Shown: positions 14,153 to 26,610, counted from the stretch's first letter. The stretch: 64,000 nt of DNA from Flaveria trinervia (GCA_025506515.1 CM046457.1:3386870-3450869), one strand, 5' to 3'. A program made the numbers and translations. The notes: generated by a model not told the origin, from the sequence alone.

Positions 14153-16562
14153 TGTAACATCTTGTAATTTTGGGTTAATTTAAAGTTAGCTTTGTTAAAT
14201 TTTTTATGGATTAGTTGTGTTATTCATGAGACTTATGGGTTACTTATGCCTTAATTGGTCTTTTAATCATTTAACTTGAAAGATTATAATTATTAAGTAA
14301 CAATAATTAATATAATGTTTTTAATAAATGAAATAATAACAATAAAAATTATAGTAATAATAACAATAATAATAACAATAATAATAATTTATTAAGTTTA
14401 GTAAACTTAAATGGTTGAAACTTAAAAGGAAATAAAGTTTAAGGGGGTTTATTGTTAATTTACAAACTTTAATATAAAGGTTTGGGCATAAAATAATAAC
14501 AAATGAAACTACAAGAGCCAAATAGGTAACTTTAAAAGTTACAACCCAACCCCCCGCCCACTTTTAAACCCGAAAATCCGGCGAGAGCTCCGACCATTCT
14601 CCGGCCGAGCTCCGGCGGCTTCAAATCACCTGTTTCACTTCAAATCTTAACCCAAAACCGACCCAAATCGTTCCTTTTGCACGTTTCGAACTTAAATGCA
14701 TGGTTTAATTGAGTTAAATCGTCGGTTAGTACTCGAATCATCGAGTAACCGAAACACGCAAATAGCCGTACGAACGTTTAAGGCTAATAATAATCGAATT
14801 AACTAAACCTAAACGAACGTTTATCTGATACTAATCATTACAACTCTCAATTTTCATCTGAATCAAACGCGAACATAAGCATCGATCATCATCTCTTTCG
14901 CGAACCTGCAACTATTCGAACATCATCTTCAGAGCTTCAAAACTCGAAATCAACATAAGGCTTTTCATCATTTAACTTATTCGAAGCTTTCTGTGAAGCG
15001 AATTTGAGTTTCATCATCGATTGTAACCTGAACGAATCGCAACACAGTCGCGGTTGTTCTTCGAGTGTTCATCATCAATCCGTGCGCAATTCGGGTAATT
15101 GAACATACACACATGCTTGATTTCTGTTGGGGAACTAAAGCCCTAACATTAATTCGATTAACAACTTTGATTTGGGGGTCAATTTGAATCCAATCGAAAT
15201 TAGGGTTCTTGGATTTGGGAGTTTTCTGTTGAATTAGGATAAATCCATTTGAAACCGGGTAATACCGCGACTGAGAGCCTTGGTTCACCGGTTCACACTC
15301 CACATTCCAACTTAGAGGTCCCGGGTTCGAACCCGGGCACCCTATTATTATTTTTAAAATGGCTTTTTAGCCTTAATTTTATTTTAGAAAAATTCTATTA
15401 CATATAAAAATGATTTTTACAAACTTCTAAATTTTTCAAAATCAACAAAATATTTTTTGAAAATTTATTCTTATAAAATATTTTAATATTTTATTATAAA
15501 AGTTATAACTAAGTATTGTTACAAACAAATGGATTTATATAATAATTTGAATTATTAATTATTATTGAGTCTTATGTTTTCTTTGATTAAAGATATATGT
15601 TTTGTTGCACAAATTATTAACAACGGCTATTTTCTCCTTTAAAATTTTATAATACTTCTCTATTGAACCAAATATATAAATAAGGGTTTACTAAATTGTT
15701 TATAAAACCCCAAAAATCCTAAACTCTTGTTCGTGTTAAAACGTTAATTCTATTATTAACTTAAAAATCTTATAATACATATATTTTAGGTGCATTGTGA
15801 AGGGCTACGTTGAATCGACGCTTTTGATTATTTTCTTATTAATCATCCAATAAATACTTTTGATCAGGTGAGTATTCTATACCCTTTTTTATTTTCACAC
15901 TTTGGGGTGAAACATGTTAACTTATACTATTGCACTTGTAAACTTATTTGAGACTTGTAAACCTATGGCAATTCATCTTGTAAAGTTGTGATTAGTTGAA
16001 CTTTCGTGGTTACCATGTTAAGGCGTTATACGTACAATCATTAACTATTGCTAGCCCAGCGAGGTCATAGATCTATGGGAAAGACAAGCCTGCTTTGGTT
16101 GATCCAAGTACACTTAGCTGATCGTATAATCTTGTAAACGTTTGAGACTTGTAAAACTTTGTCGAGGTTTGATTGTTGCATTGTTCATAACATCCCTAAT
16201 CACTTTTATTCACTAACTTATGACTTGAATTGCCATCTTTTATATAATCTATGTATTGAAAACTATGGAATGCTTACCAACATTGTTGTTGGCCCTTTTA
16301 TTTTTAACATGTTTAAGGAAACGCCCAAGTTTGATATCTACTCTTTGAAGCTTGCACATCTAGGAATGGACCTAGATAAATGAATGAAATAAGAATGACT
16401 TGTTATCTTTTATGTTTTTATTTCTTTGGGACTTAAGCTTGTAATGATACAATCGAATTTTATGATTAAATTATATTTGGGTTAATAATAGCGTTATGTG
16501 GCTGTGAACGATCTTAACTCTCACTCCTCGACGTTTTCCGCCGTCAAGGTTGGGGTGTGACA
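14153..16562 (+). mobile_element. Solo LTR (Gypsy-like), 2.4 kb
   Basis: The segment starts TGTAACATC and ends GGGGTGTGACA, and is flanked by the 5-bp direct repeat AATCA at 14148-14152 and 16563-16567. No primer-binding site, polypurine tract, protein-coding interior or second copy of the ends occurs inside. It is therefore a single LTR left after recombination, or a coding-free element. The TGTRACATC start and GGTGTGACA end match the LTR at 31167-33914, pointing to related Gypsy families. It contains a (ATA/ACA)n tract near 14330-14390 and a tRNA-arm-like palindrome at 15316-15341. Confidence 0.85.
15316..15341 (+). other. tRNA T-arm-like palindrome inside solo LTR
   Basis: The sequence gtcccgggttcgaacccggg is a perfect T-stem and loop with an ideal polymerase III B-box (GGTTCGAACC). 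It is followed by a short acceptor-like end. Upstream bases do not fold into the D- and anticodon arms, so this is not a tRNA gene. It may be a captured tRNA or SINE fragment. Confidence 0.55.
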
Positions 16563-16599
16563 AATCAAGTAAATAAGAAATATTTTTGGTAATGTCAAG

Positions 16600-17230
16600 A
16601 TGAAGATGATGATGATAATGAACTTAGTTACGTATATGTAACCAAGATGAAGATGAAGATAACGATGAACAGGATGGAAAAATGGTATTTCGGGTAGGAT
16701 TCATATATGTACCTAGGTTATATACATGTAACCTTATGAGATACATATATGTAACTTTGATAGCTATGGCGATGAAGATCAATCAATTGAATGTGAAAAA
16801 AATGGTATCATGGTAGGATACGTATATGTACCAATGTTACATATATGTATATGTAAAAAAGTATTTGGGTAGGATACATATATGTACCCAGGACACATAT
16901 ATCTAATCAGCAGGTACATATATGTACTTATATTGCATTTCTATATGTTTATTTATACGTAACCACATCTATATATGTGTAAATTTCTAGTTCAATAAAT
17001 TGGTTTTTACTTGGTACACACGTTATGCTTACATAAGCGTATATGATGATTGTATATGTAGCAAGATTAATTGAAGTGGTTAGATGGTCAAAAGATTTGA
17101 ATTTGGTTCATGGTGAAAATAAAGTTTCATTAGGTTACTTATACATAACATAATGTTTCATATACATAGATCATAATTACATATACGTAACACATTGTTA
17201 CATATTGAAATTAACTCATGTTTATCATGG
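16600..17230. repeat. Cluster of palindromic tacatatatgta motifs
   Basis: About a dozen full or partial copies of the self-complementary motif (g)ttacatatatgtaac and near variants such as gtatatgtac are scattered irregularly. Several are preceded by gggtaggatacat-type phrases that recur four times between 16680 and 16920. The spacing is irregular, so this is a degenerate higher-order repeat, not a simple microsatellite. Confidence 0.6.
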
Positions 17231-17595
17231 TTACGTATTTGTGTTTATGTTTTACTTTATAGTTAATTGATTTAATATCTAAATTTAGTATAATTTTTTG
17301 TTAAATTAAAAAAAATGTTAGTAAAACAAAATAAGAAGAATGAAAGGTTTTTTTATTAATTAAGAGAGATTAGAGAGAATTAGTGATTTTAGGGATTTAG
17401 TTAATTAAAAAAAGATTTTCATATAATGTGTATGTCTTTTGCCTATTATACCTCTAAAACCTTTTAATTAAATCCTTTAAACACCATTTAATTACTATCA
17501 TGCTACTAAACAATCTTAACCGTAGATTAAATAAATCAATTACTATAAGTGGTTTTTGTGGGTTTTTAATTATAATAGGATTTCCGAACTCCCAC

Positions 17596-17667
<72 letters not shown>
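17596..17667. repeat. (TA)n microsatellite
   Basis: About 70 bp of alternating TA with one phase slip (tattat), grading into tacacatatacatacat. The open frames across it on both strands are artefacts of the repeat. Confidence 0.9.
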
Positions 17668-17675
<8 letters not shown>

Positions 17676-19130
17676 TACATAAACATGACTTTTTTTTTGA
17701 CTTAGCCTCTAGTTTGTGCAAGATTTGTAAGGGACACATCACTTTAAGATATGACATACATAACTTTAACATAAACTTTGTTTGGGAGATTGTATGCTAT
17801 GGCTTCATAATTAAATAACAAATGTTCATTGACTTTTTTTTAATACAATACTAACCGTTTCTTATAATGTCCAAAAAAGAATCCAATTACGAATCATAAA
17901 GCTATAAAAAGCAAAATATTTGTAATGTTCAAAAATAGTTTAGAGGTGCTTTAGATCCCAAAAATAAGGATGTTCTTCTTTTAATAAGAAAATCATGGAA
18001 AACTGCAAAAACCAAAAGCGTGATAACATAAGATTTTATAACGGCCAACAAAATAAGATTTGTTCCGAAATTTGTCATAAATAGTCAACTTTCTATTTTG
18101 TGAAACTTATTTTATTTTAGTAATTATAACTTCTTTAATGGCATCTGCAACCTTACTTTGTTTTAATCTTTTCTTACCGTGTAATAAGTAAACTATTATA
18201 AGTAGAATATCTATAATCGATAGAATAATTTCAATGGTTGTTTGCTGGAAAAAAATGATATATTTCAAAAAAATATGTACATTATGAAAAACACCAAACT
18301 TATAAATTAGAAATAAACAATGTGTGAGTAATCCGTTGATAACAAGGAAACTGTCCGTAATCCATCGTAAATTTTGATTATAAACATCAATCCACCCTTC
18401 TTGTTGTCAAACACATTCTTCCTCACAAGTTCCATGATATCTTTTTAAGTTGAATACCAACATAGACTCAACACAGTATAATTTTTATTAAAACTGATGG
18501 TTTCAAAAGTTAAATATGATAAACGTGAGTTTGAACCCGACATACGAGCAACAAATACAATGTTAGTAGGTTTGTTATAGTAGGTGGTCTCGAAAATTAA
18601 AAAGGTCCAGTCACACACACTTCAATCTAGGTCTACAAGTTTTCTTTATGAAATATGGGTTTAAGTTTTTTTATACAAAATGCAAGTTACTTTTAACAAG
18701 GGTCTAAAAGGTAACTTTAGCCTAAAAATAATAGCCTAATTCTAATTTTTTTACGTAAAATGATAATCATATAAAACAAACGTAATTTGTACCCAATAGA
18801 TAATGATATACGATCATATAAAATAGATGATTACCACTTGATAATTTACCCTTAATTTCATAAGAAAATCCATAAATCAAAGATATATAGAAGCATTATA
18901 CAAAAGAATTGACCGAATATATATATTTTAGCGTGGAGAAAATTTGTATGCATGTTACGAATTAGATTACACACTTTTATACCAAATTTCTCTCTCTTTG
19001 CATTTATTGATGTAGGCTTTGTAGTTGTACGCATACTGTTTTTTTCTTTTTCTGCATTTGTACGTAACAACTTACAATACATTATACATGTTTATATGTT
19101 TATATAAGTACGGATAGTACTACAAAGGTT

Positions 19131-19563
19131 TAACGCACTGTTTTCGCGACCGGTTTTCGCGACCGGATCGGACCGGCTGGTCCGACCGGTTCGACCGGGG
19201 ATTGGTCCGGTGGCTGGTCCAGTTCGCTACAATTCGTTTTTGAGGGGTCGAACCGGCCGATTCTTCCCAACCGGTGGTCGGACCGTGAAACCGGACTGGT
19301 TCGGACTGGTTTTTGAATTATTTTTTTATTTTAATGGGTAAAAACAAGGTGTTAAACCATAAATTAGTGTGTTTAATATACAAATATAGTTAAGTTTTAT
19401 ATATAACTATATATATATATATATAAAACATATATAAATTACTTATATTTAACTACATATATAAATATAACTAAAATATAGTTAAATCCAATCCAACCGG
19501 TCCGACCACCAAACCAGTAAGGCGTCCGGTTCGACGTCCGATCCGGTCTAGAAAATATCGCTT
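19131..19563. mobile_element. GC-ended non-autonomous TIR transposon
   Basis: The ends are inverted copies: the left reads gttttcgcgaccggatcgga and the inverse of the right reads attttctagaccggatcgga. The outer parts are packed with overlapping ccggttcgaccgg-type palindromes, while the middle is AT-rich. The repeat aaaggtt lies at 19124-19130 and 19564-19570 and extends to 8 of 9 matching bases, which would fit an 8-9 bp target duplication (hAT or Mutator type). It has no coding capacity. Confidence 0.6.
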
Positions 19564-19605
19564 AAAGGTTAAAATGTGTAGAATATATATCTTTATTACA
19601 ACAAA

Positions 19606-20158
19606 TCTATGTATACTAATAAATGAAAGTTTTTGGTGACACATGACGTAATGATAGAGCTTGTAAATCTCAGTTTTTTGTTTCTCCCTTAATAAATAAT
19701 TGTATTATCTATTAATAGTTTTATTTAATTTATTTTAACATTAAAAATATTTTTTGATTAATTAAGAAGAGATATTTTATAAATGAAATTTCTAAATAAA
19801 TTAATTTTATAATAAATAATTTTTTTTCTAAAACATCTTACTTTTTTAAAATTAATAAATTTACATAAAACTTATGTTGTTAAAAAATAATTTTTAGTGA
19901 AACAACAATGATAAAAATTCAAACTTTTCATAAGAAAATTTTAAAAAATAGCACTAAGTTTTTAAAAATTACTTTTATATAAATAAAATAAATAGATATA
20001 AGAAACTGAATCGTTGTTCATTATTTAAAATCTTTACTTATACGTAATTTGAATAATATTATATCTCAAGATATTATTTTATAATTACAAAAATTTTCAT
20101 TAATAACTATTTAGTATATAGTTATACAATCCGTATATTACACGAAATACTTACCTAG
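19606..20158 (+). mobile_element. Helitron-like non-autonomous element
   Basis: It begins with TC after an A (tctatgtatactaataaatg) and ends with CTAG at 20155-20158. About ten bases before that is a degenerate short palindrome, ccgtatattacacg. The interior is AT-rich and non-coding. The base after CTAG is A, not the usual T, so the 3' end is imperfect. Confidence 0.45.
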
Positions 20159-20813
20159 ATAATAGTAGAATATTTCTTGTTAGGTACGCATACATATCTC
20201 TTGCAATAGATAGATGGAACTTAAAAGGCAATAAATACTTGCAGAAAACATAATAAGTCAGAGAAAAGGTTGTACGTTGATGAACAAACAAATAAATGGT
20301 ATTTTGAAAAACTGTATTTATTATGGTCACTAGTAGAAGGACCCAAATTTACGATAGGCAAAATGGATCTTTCAACATTAGTGACTGAAACCAAAGGAAA
20401 TCAATCAATCATAACATTATCAACAGAAAAAAGTATAAGTTTTTAATAAACGAGCGAAAATAAATTGGTGTAAAATAATTTTGTTAGTTTAAAGAAAAGA
20501 AAAAAAGTAATTAAATTGGTTTGAAAAAAGGTCCCAATCATATCAACCGGATTAAATTTAATTGAAATGCTCTTAAACCTAGCTGCCGAAAATGATTTTA
20601 TCACAAATTGTATTAAGAAAATAAAATGAATTTTGATCGTGACAAAGCTTATAATAACTTTCGAAAGACAAATATAGACAAATAATTCCCATTCGCAATT
20701 AAAGGCGGTTTATTTTGTTAAAAATGAAAAATATAAAAGGCTCCTAAAAACACATACGGGCACATAATATTAAAAAGAAAAAATAGATAATAATGGTCGC
20801 AAGAATGGTCAAA

Positions 20814-21009
20814 GTTTTTATTAAAAAAAGATCTTAAATGCAAATTGGTTGAAAAACCAGTCATAAGTAAATATTAAAATAAAAAAACATAAATACAAAT
20901 AAATTTCAATCGTTTTTATTAAAAAAAGATCTTAAATGCAAATTGGTTGAAAAACCAGTCATAAGTAAATACTAAAATAAAAAAACATAAATACAAATAA
21001 ATTTCAATC
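20814..21009. repeat. 98-bp direct tandem duplication
   Basis: Two head-to-tail copies, 20814-20911 and 20912-21009, differ at one visible base (atatt versus atact). Such high identity suggests a recent duplication. Confidence 0.9.
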
Positions 21010-21849
21010 ACAAAACTGTGGTACCTGCCTCTTTTTATCATTAAAGATTGCCCCGTTGGTTCAGATATCCGCTAAAAATATTTAAATAATAATCACTATA
21101 AGTAATTTTCAATTGCAAAAGGTTACAAAACTTAGTAAAAGTTAATGAATATAAGTAAAACTGAGGTTGGCGGATAATATTATTTAAGGAAAAGAAAAAA
21201 TGTTATAAATAAAATTTCGGTTGTTAAAATAGACACAACTTTATAAGTCAATGATAGCCAATTGGAGAAGATTAGATTAAATTTTGATGATCTAATAGTC
21301 GTCAACGAAGGTGATATTGATCAATAAGGATTAATATATTAATTAGTGATAGTCATACATGCACATAAGTAACCCCTTATGACTTTGAAACTCACTATAA
21401 TCTAATATAGCTCCTTAATTAACATGTATCATCTTATATGTTTTGATGTTTTGATACGTCAATTGTAGATTTGTAGTTAAATATTAGTCAACCATGGTCA
21501 ATGAAGGCCAACATCAACATTAAAAGTTAATTATAGTCAATATCGGTTAATCTGCACATGTAAACATAGGTCAGCTATATATGTTTAGTCGATATCGGTT
21601 AATCGCCAATGAGTTTACCCGGATGACCGAATTTAAAAATTATTCGTTGGCCGTTAAAAAAATATATTTTTCATACATAAACCTAAGTGAATCATTATGC
21701 TCATTAAGACTTACTTTAATCTAATATGACTCATTAAGATATGTATCACATTTTTATAAGACTATCAATAGTACTCAACATACTTTACATTTCGCTCAAT
21801 GCCACATATCTAATCGTCATATCGATCATTCTCCATTTTCTCACCACAA

Positions 21850-21865
21850 CCCCCCCCCCCCCCCC
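21850..21865. repeat. C16 homopolymer
   Basis: Sixteen consecutive C on the plus strand between cacaa and tccat. It is one of three long C runs in the window; the others are at 616-634 and 42098-42111. True length is uncertain because such runs are hard to sequence. Confidence 0.8.
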
Positions 21866-22602
21866 TCCATAGAAATGGATTTCACTCTGCGTACGGTTAC
21901 TAATTTAGATGAGAGAGAGTTGAAAAGGGGAGACGTCATGATCCAAACCAAGTGAATTAAAACATCACTGGGTGTGATCATGTCTTGAAGACATGATGTT
22001 TCAAAGGGTGAAAAGGGTTGCCACATATGGATCTCATGTTGTGTACACCACTCACTCTAGTGGTCACAAGTGATTGTTTTTGTAATGACGTATCCTTATA
22101 ATTATGGATTCATACGTGAACATGTTTCAATGCAAATTTAATTATGTACAATATAATACTAGTAAACACTATCTATTGTTAATATACGAATATTACACAT
22201 TATTGTTAATGTATTATGTACCATTCAATACTTATTTTTATGTATTATATACGAATATTACACAATACACACCGTAGTGACAGAATATTGTTCAAAAGTA
22301 ACTTTAACCAAAAAAATATCTTTGAGTCCATCACTTTATGTATGGACATGCATTTATGTATGTCTATGAGTATATTCTAGTAATACATTCATTCATAATA
22401 AATGCATATCTCGGATAACACGCAGGCTCATGATCATCATTTTTCTTCAGGTGTTTTGGTTGCAAGCATCTCACTCACACTCTTAAACTCACATGATATA
22501 TTAAATTTTAGGGTTCCAAAGGATCCCCATATCCAAACTATATATTATTATTATTATTATTTAACAAACAAACCTTCAACACACTAGCTTCATCATATCC
22601 AA

Positions 22603-23932
22603 ATGTTGGGCTCATCCTCTCATAATAATAATAATGATCAAGACTCACCACCACCACCACTGCCACCACCGCCGCCACCGTCGTTCCTCCACCGTTCCAC
22701 CACCGTACTCCACCGCCACCACCACGACACACCGCCCTCCCTCCACCTCCGGCAGCTCCTTTTCACTGCCGCTCAGCTCATCTCTCGTTCCGACCTCGCC
22801 GCCGCACACGCCTCCTCGCGTTCCTCTCCACCAACGCCGCCGCCTACGGCGACGCCACCCACCGCCTTGTTCACTCCTTCACCTCCGCCCTATCCCTCCG
22901 CCTCCTCCGCCACCACCACCACCCACCATCACCACCCGCCACCAATGATCAACTCCTACAATCATCATACCTATCACTCAATCAAATCACACCATTTATA
23001 AGATTTTGTCATCTCACTGCTAATCAAGCCATACTAGAAGCCATTGACCAATCACATCACAATAATAACAATAATCATCAGCAACAGCAACAACAACAGC
23101 AACAACAACAGCAACAACAACAACAGATACACATACTGGATTTCAACATCATGCACGGCGTCCAGTGGCCGCCGTTGATGCAAGCCATCGCAGGCCGCCA
23201 CCGGCCGCCGTCGCTCCGGCTAACCGCCACCGGAACAAACCTCACCGCCCTCCGCCGCACCGGCGATCGTCTCTCGCTCTTCGCACACTCCCTAGGCCTC
23301 CACTTCAGCTTCCACCCCATCCTCCTCTCCACCACCATCACCACCACCAACACCGACCACCACATCGACCACCTCCTCCACCACATCTCCACCATCACCA
23401 CCAACCCTAACGAAACCCTAGCAGTAAACTTCATCCTCCACCTCCACCACCATTTACAAAACCGTGATAAACTGTGTCTACTCCTCAGAACAATCAAAAA
23501 CATGAACCTAGGGTTGTAACCCTAGCTGAACAAGAAGCAAACCACAACCACCCGATCTTCCTCCAGCGATTCGCCGAAGCGATAACGTACTACACCGCGG
23601 TTTTCGAGTCGTTAGAGGCGACATTACCGCCTAACAGCCGCGAGCGAATGGAGGTGGAGCAGGTGTGGTTCGGGCGGGAGATCGGCGACATTGTGGCGGA
23701 GGAGGGCGATCGCCGCCGAGAGCGGCATGAGAGATTCCGGTCATGGGAGGTGATGATGAGAAGCTCCGGTTACCGGAATATTCCCCTCAGTGGGTATGCA
23801 TTATCACAAGCAAAACTGCTGTTGAGACTACATTATCCCTCTGAAGGGTATAATCTTGAGGTTGTTAATGGTGATTGTTTCTTGTTAGGGTGGCAGAATC
23901 AGCCTCTATTTTCTGTTTCTTCATGGCATTGA
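22603..23932 (+). CDS. LAS: GRAS protein LATERAL SUPPRESSOR, frame broken twice
   Basis: This intronless GRAS regulator is needed in tomato and Arabidopsis to start axillary meristems. The reading passes through three frames: 22603-22809 (residues 1-69), 22809 to about 23507 (70-302) and 23508-23932 (303-443). Each switch fits the loss of one C: CACCGC read as CACGC at 22809, and AACCCTAGG read as AACCTAGG at 23507. With both allowed for, length is 443 residues, almost that of Arabidopsis LAS (445). It has a Pro/His-rich start, the first leucine-rich block from LRQLLFTAAQ, a 16-Gln tract (23079-23126), the VHIID-type motif IHILDFNIMHGVQWPPL at about 176, the LEATLPPNSRER block and the family C terminus GWQNQPLFSVSSWH. 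The C terminus favours LAS/SCL18 over other GRAS groups. It is either intact in the plant and mis-sequenced, or a very young pseudogene. Confidence 0.88.
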
Positions 23933-26417
23933 TTATTATTATTATTACTATTAGGTGTTAGATATGATATGATAATGATATTATATGATATGATTAATTA
24001 ATAAAGATCATATATATATATATAGTCTTTTGATTTGAGTCGGAATTTAGTGGATATGTTTGTTTGTGTAGAAGAAAATAATAGAAACCCTAATTAATGA
24101 TCAAACCCTAAGACTAGAATTGAAGCTAGGGTTTTTAACTCTCTATGCTCTGTTCTTTTTACTCGTATTTCTCTATTTCACATCAGTCATGAATTTCGTT
24201 TACATATTAATCAGCGTTGGAGATAGTCTAAATTAACTACATTATGATGAACAAGAAATTAATCTTGACATTTTTCATCTTGCAAGATTGTGGAGTTTAA
24301 AAATTGAAGTGTAGTTATAATGGCAAAGTGTTTTAAGTTAACATGGCATAATTGACTTTATAGGAGGAATATTGTGATTATATAGTATAGTGAAATAATA
24401 TTATGTGTTGATGTTGGAGAATATTCCTAGTGAAATAATATTACTTTTGATTAAGTGGTTTAGTAGGTTAATTAGTGTAAGTAGTGTATATCATAAATTG
24501 TTTCTATTTTAGTAATGCTTGATCATTCATCACGGCCTAGCTATTACTTTTTATATATTTCCTTACACTTGAATATAATTACCAATTAATTCTTTTTGTT
24601 TTTGGATATGTAGTATTACTAGAACCGAAATATTGCAGAGAGTAATCATATATAAACTAATCACATGTTTTTTTAATTATAAATTATATGGGTTTGATAG
24701 TTATTACTGTCTTCTTACTAATTAAACCCAGTCTTACTTACTTACAGACGTATTATTCATGCGTGAGTGAGGTACATCTCATCTTTCACACACACAAACA
24801 ATGTATCACACCGCATTTTCTGAGAAATGTATATATTAAAACAAAATTCTACAATAAGAAAAAATATTCTTATAATTTTATTTATTCAAATATTATATTG
24901 TCGTAAAATGTATACAATATACATTCAAGAGTATATTAGAATATAACTAGAAACAACTTAGGTTTAATTTTAGGTTTTCTAATAGCGTTTAAAACTACCT
25001 CTAATACTCGAAATGAGCATTTCCAATATATGAAGTCAATCGTTCATACTAACTTTCATGCTCCAGGCTTGACTCAATCAAAAACACCATAAAAAAGAAA
25101 ATCACTATTATGAAAAACTCTCTTAATTAATCATGTTTAAACCTAAGACCTCGAGTCAAGTTCAATCCTAGGCGATGGGGTGTTTGTGTGTGTATATTCA
25201 TTCTTAAATTTACCATAAGAAAGAGTGAATGTGTATTATTAAGTCACATTATTGGTGGACCTTCAACTCTATATAGGAGGACGTAGATTGTCAAAGTTCG
25301 CTTTAAATAGGTTATTCGACAATCCACGAGGGAGTGGGGACTGGTGTCTCCACATCAGCACTGCCCATAGCTCCTTCCTGTTCTAGACGAGCTTCCTCTT
25401 CTCGTCTCACACGGTCCTTCTCTCTCTTTCACCTCACACCGGCTTGATCCACGAGCGATGCGTTGGAGATGGTCTCATTATTGTTTTATATAAAACACTT
25501 ATATGAGAACTTGTATATTCTTCATTAGCACAAAGCCCTAGAGCTGCAAAAGCAGACAAAACGCAGAGAACAAAACATACTTACACCTCCCTATAAACTT
25601 ACACGCAGTGTAATTCTTTTTACCAAACCTTAAAAGACAGGTTTATAATTTATTACAAAATCACGAAAACCTTTTACAAATATATTGTATGCGTTAGAGC
25701 ATTCACAATTTATTTCTTAAAATTATATGAGCGTATTTTTTGTATATTGTATGTTTTAGGGTATTCTGAATCTATTTTTAAGTGGTTATAAGTGAAGAAG
25801 AGAGAAAAAATAATGATAAAATTAAAAAAATAAATAAATAATAATTATTAGTGTAATTATATGTATAAAAATAAGAAATAGATTGTAAATGCTTTTAAAT
25901 GATAAGATAATAATACACTATACTAGAGGAAAAAGAATACATGATTTGTTAATAACATATGTATAATTTCCATTTTTATTAAAGAAAAAAGTATGTTATA
26001 TGGTAGGTACCGGAAAACAAGTAAGTGTTGACCTCTTTCGCCTTTTTTGTGAAATTAGCAAGATATTCAAGTCATATTTCATTCATTATGTTGGATTGCT
26101 CATAAACAATTACGCATACACATGTCATTTTTCTTTCATAATTAATTACGCCATGTATGTATGTATATATATATACATACACACAAAAAATACAAAGTCC
26201 AATTTAGGTATATAATGATTCTTGCAAATAATTAATACACAAAAATGAAACTATCATGTGAAGATAGATTAACACATACGTAAGGATGAAATTATCACAC
26301 TGGCATTAATCATTCCTGCTCAATAAACTTCGTACACTACTAACTAAAAATGTATTTTGTATAATAACCTTGTTCATTTGTCAAATCCTATTGAACTTAA
26401 TCCAATGGCAGCTCGTT

Positions 26418-26610
26418 CAAATCCTAAATTAACCCTAAACCTTAAAGATAAATACTATATTCTAAATCTAAACCCTAAATTCTACAAAGCTAACCGCTAA
26501 ATGCCAAACCCTAAAGCTAAATCTTAAACACAAAAGATAAACCATAAAAACTAATTTTTAACTAAACTTTAAAGTTAAACCCTAAAAACTAATTTCTAAG
26601 CTCTAAAGGC
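26418..26610. repeat. Degenerate interstitial telomere-like repeats
   Basis: The plant telomere unit CCCTAAA appears several times (aaccctaaacc, aaaccctaaatt, aaaccctaaagc, aaaccctaaaaac), mixed with variants such as tctaaat, ccgctaaa and ccttaaa at roughly 7-14 bp spacing. The order is too poor for a true telomere. It reads as an old interstitial block or a telo-box-rich remnant. Confidence 0.6.

Larger units (their letters stand above)
16568..19123. other. Gene-free spacer, AT-rich
   Basis: After the solo LTR comes a block rich in palindromic tacatatatgta motifs, then a long TA array, then unstructured AT-rich DNA. Nothing protein-like is seen. A possible SINE scrap with a B-box-like gtttgaacccg lies near 18500-18600. 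Confidence 0.5.
20159..22602. other. Gene-free spacer upstream of LAS
   Basis: AT-rich sequence with a 98-bp tandem duplication at 20814-21009 and a 16-C run at 21850-21865. The last 300 bases probably hold the LAS promoter and leader, with TATA-like and (ATT)n stretches at about 22541-22562. No other gene is seen. Confidence 0.5.

Noticed and set aside
15300..15345. tRNA gene
   Set aside because: Only the T-arm and a short acceptor-like end are present; D-arm and anticodon arm cannot be formed from the upstream bases.
17500..17772. Tyr/Ile-rich frames on both strands
   Set aside because: Produced by the (TA)n microsatellite. The same holds for 38344-38627.
22634..23503. Long overlapping frames across LAS, including an antisense one with a poly-Cys end
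   Set aside because: They are shadows of the GC-rich LAS coding region. The poly-Cys stretch is the reverse reading of the glutamine tract.
22603..23932. Programmed ribosomal frameshifting to read LAS
   Set aside because: Two separate shifts would be required, with no slippery site or downstream structure evident, and plant GRAS genes are not known to use this. Single-base losses explain it more simply.
26418..26610. True telomere or recent telomere insertion
   Set aside because: The CCCTAAA units are sparse and degenerate, with no uninterrupted array.
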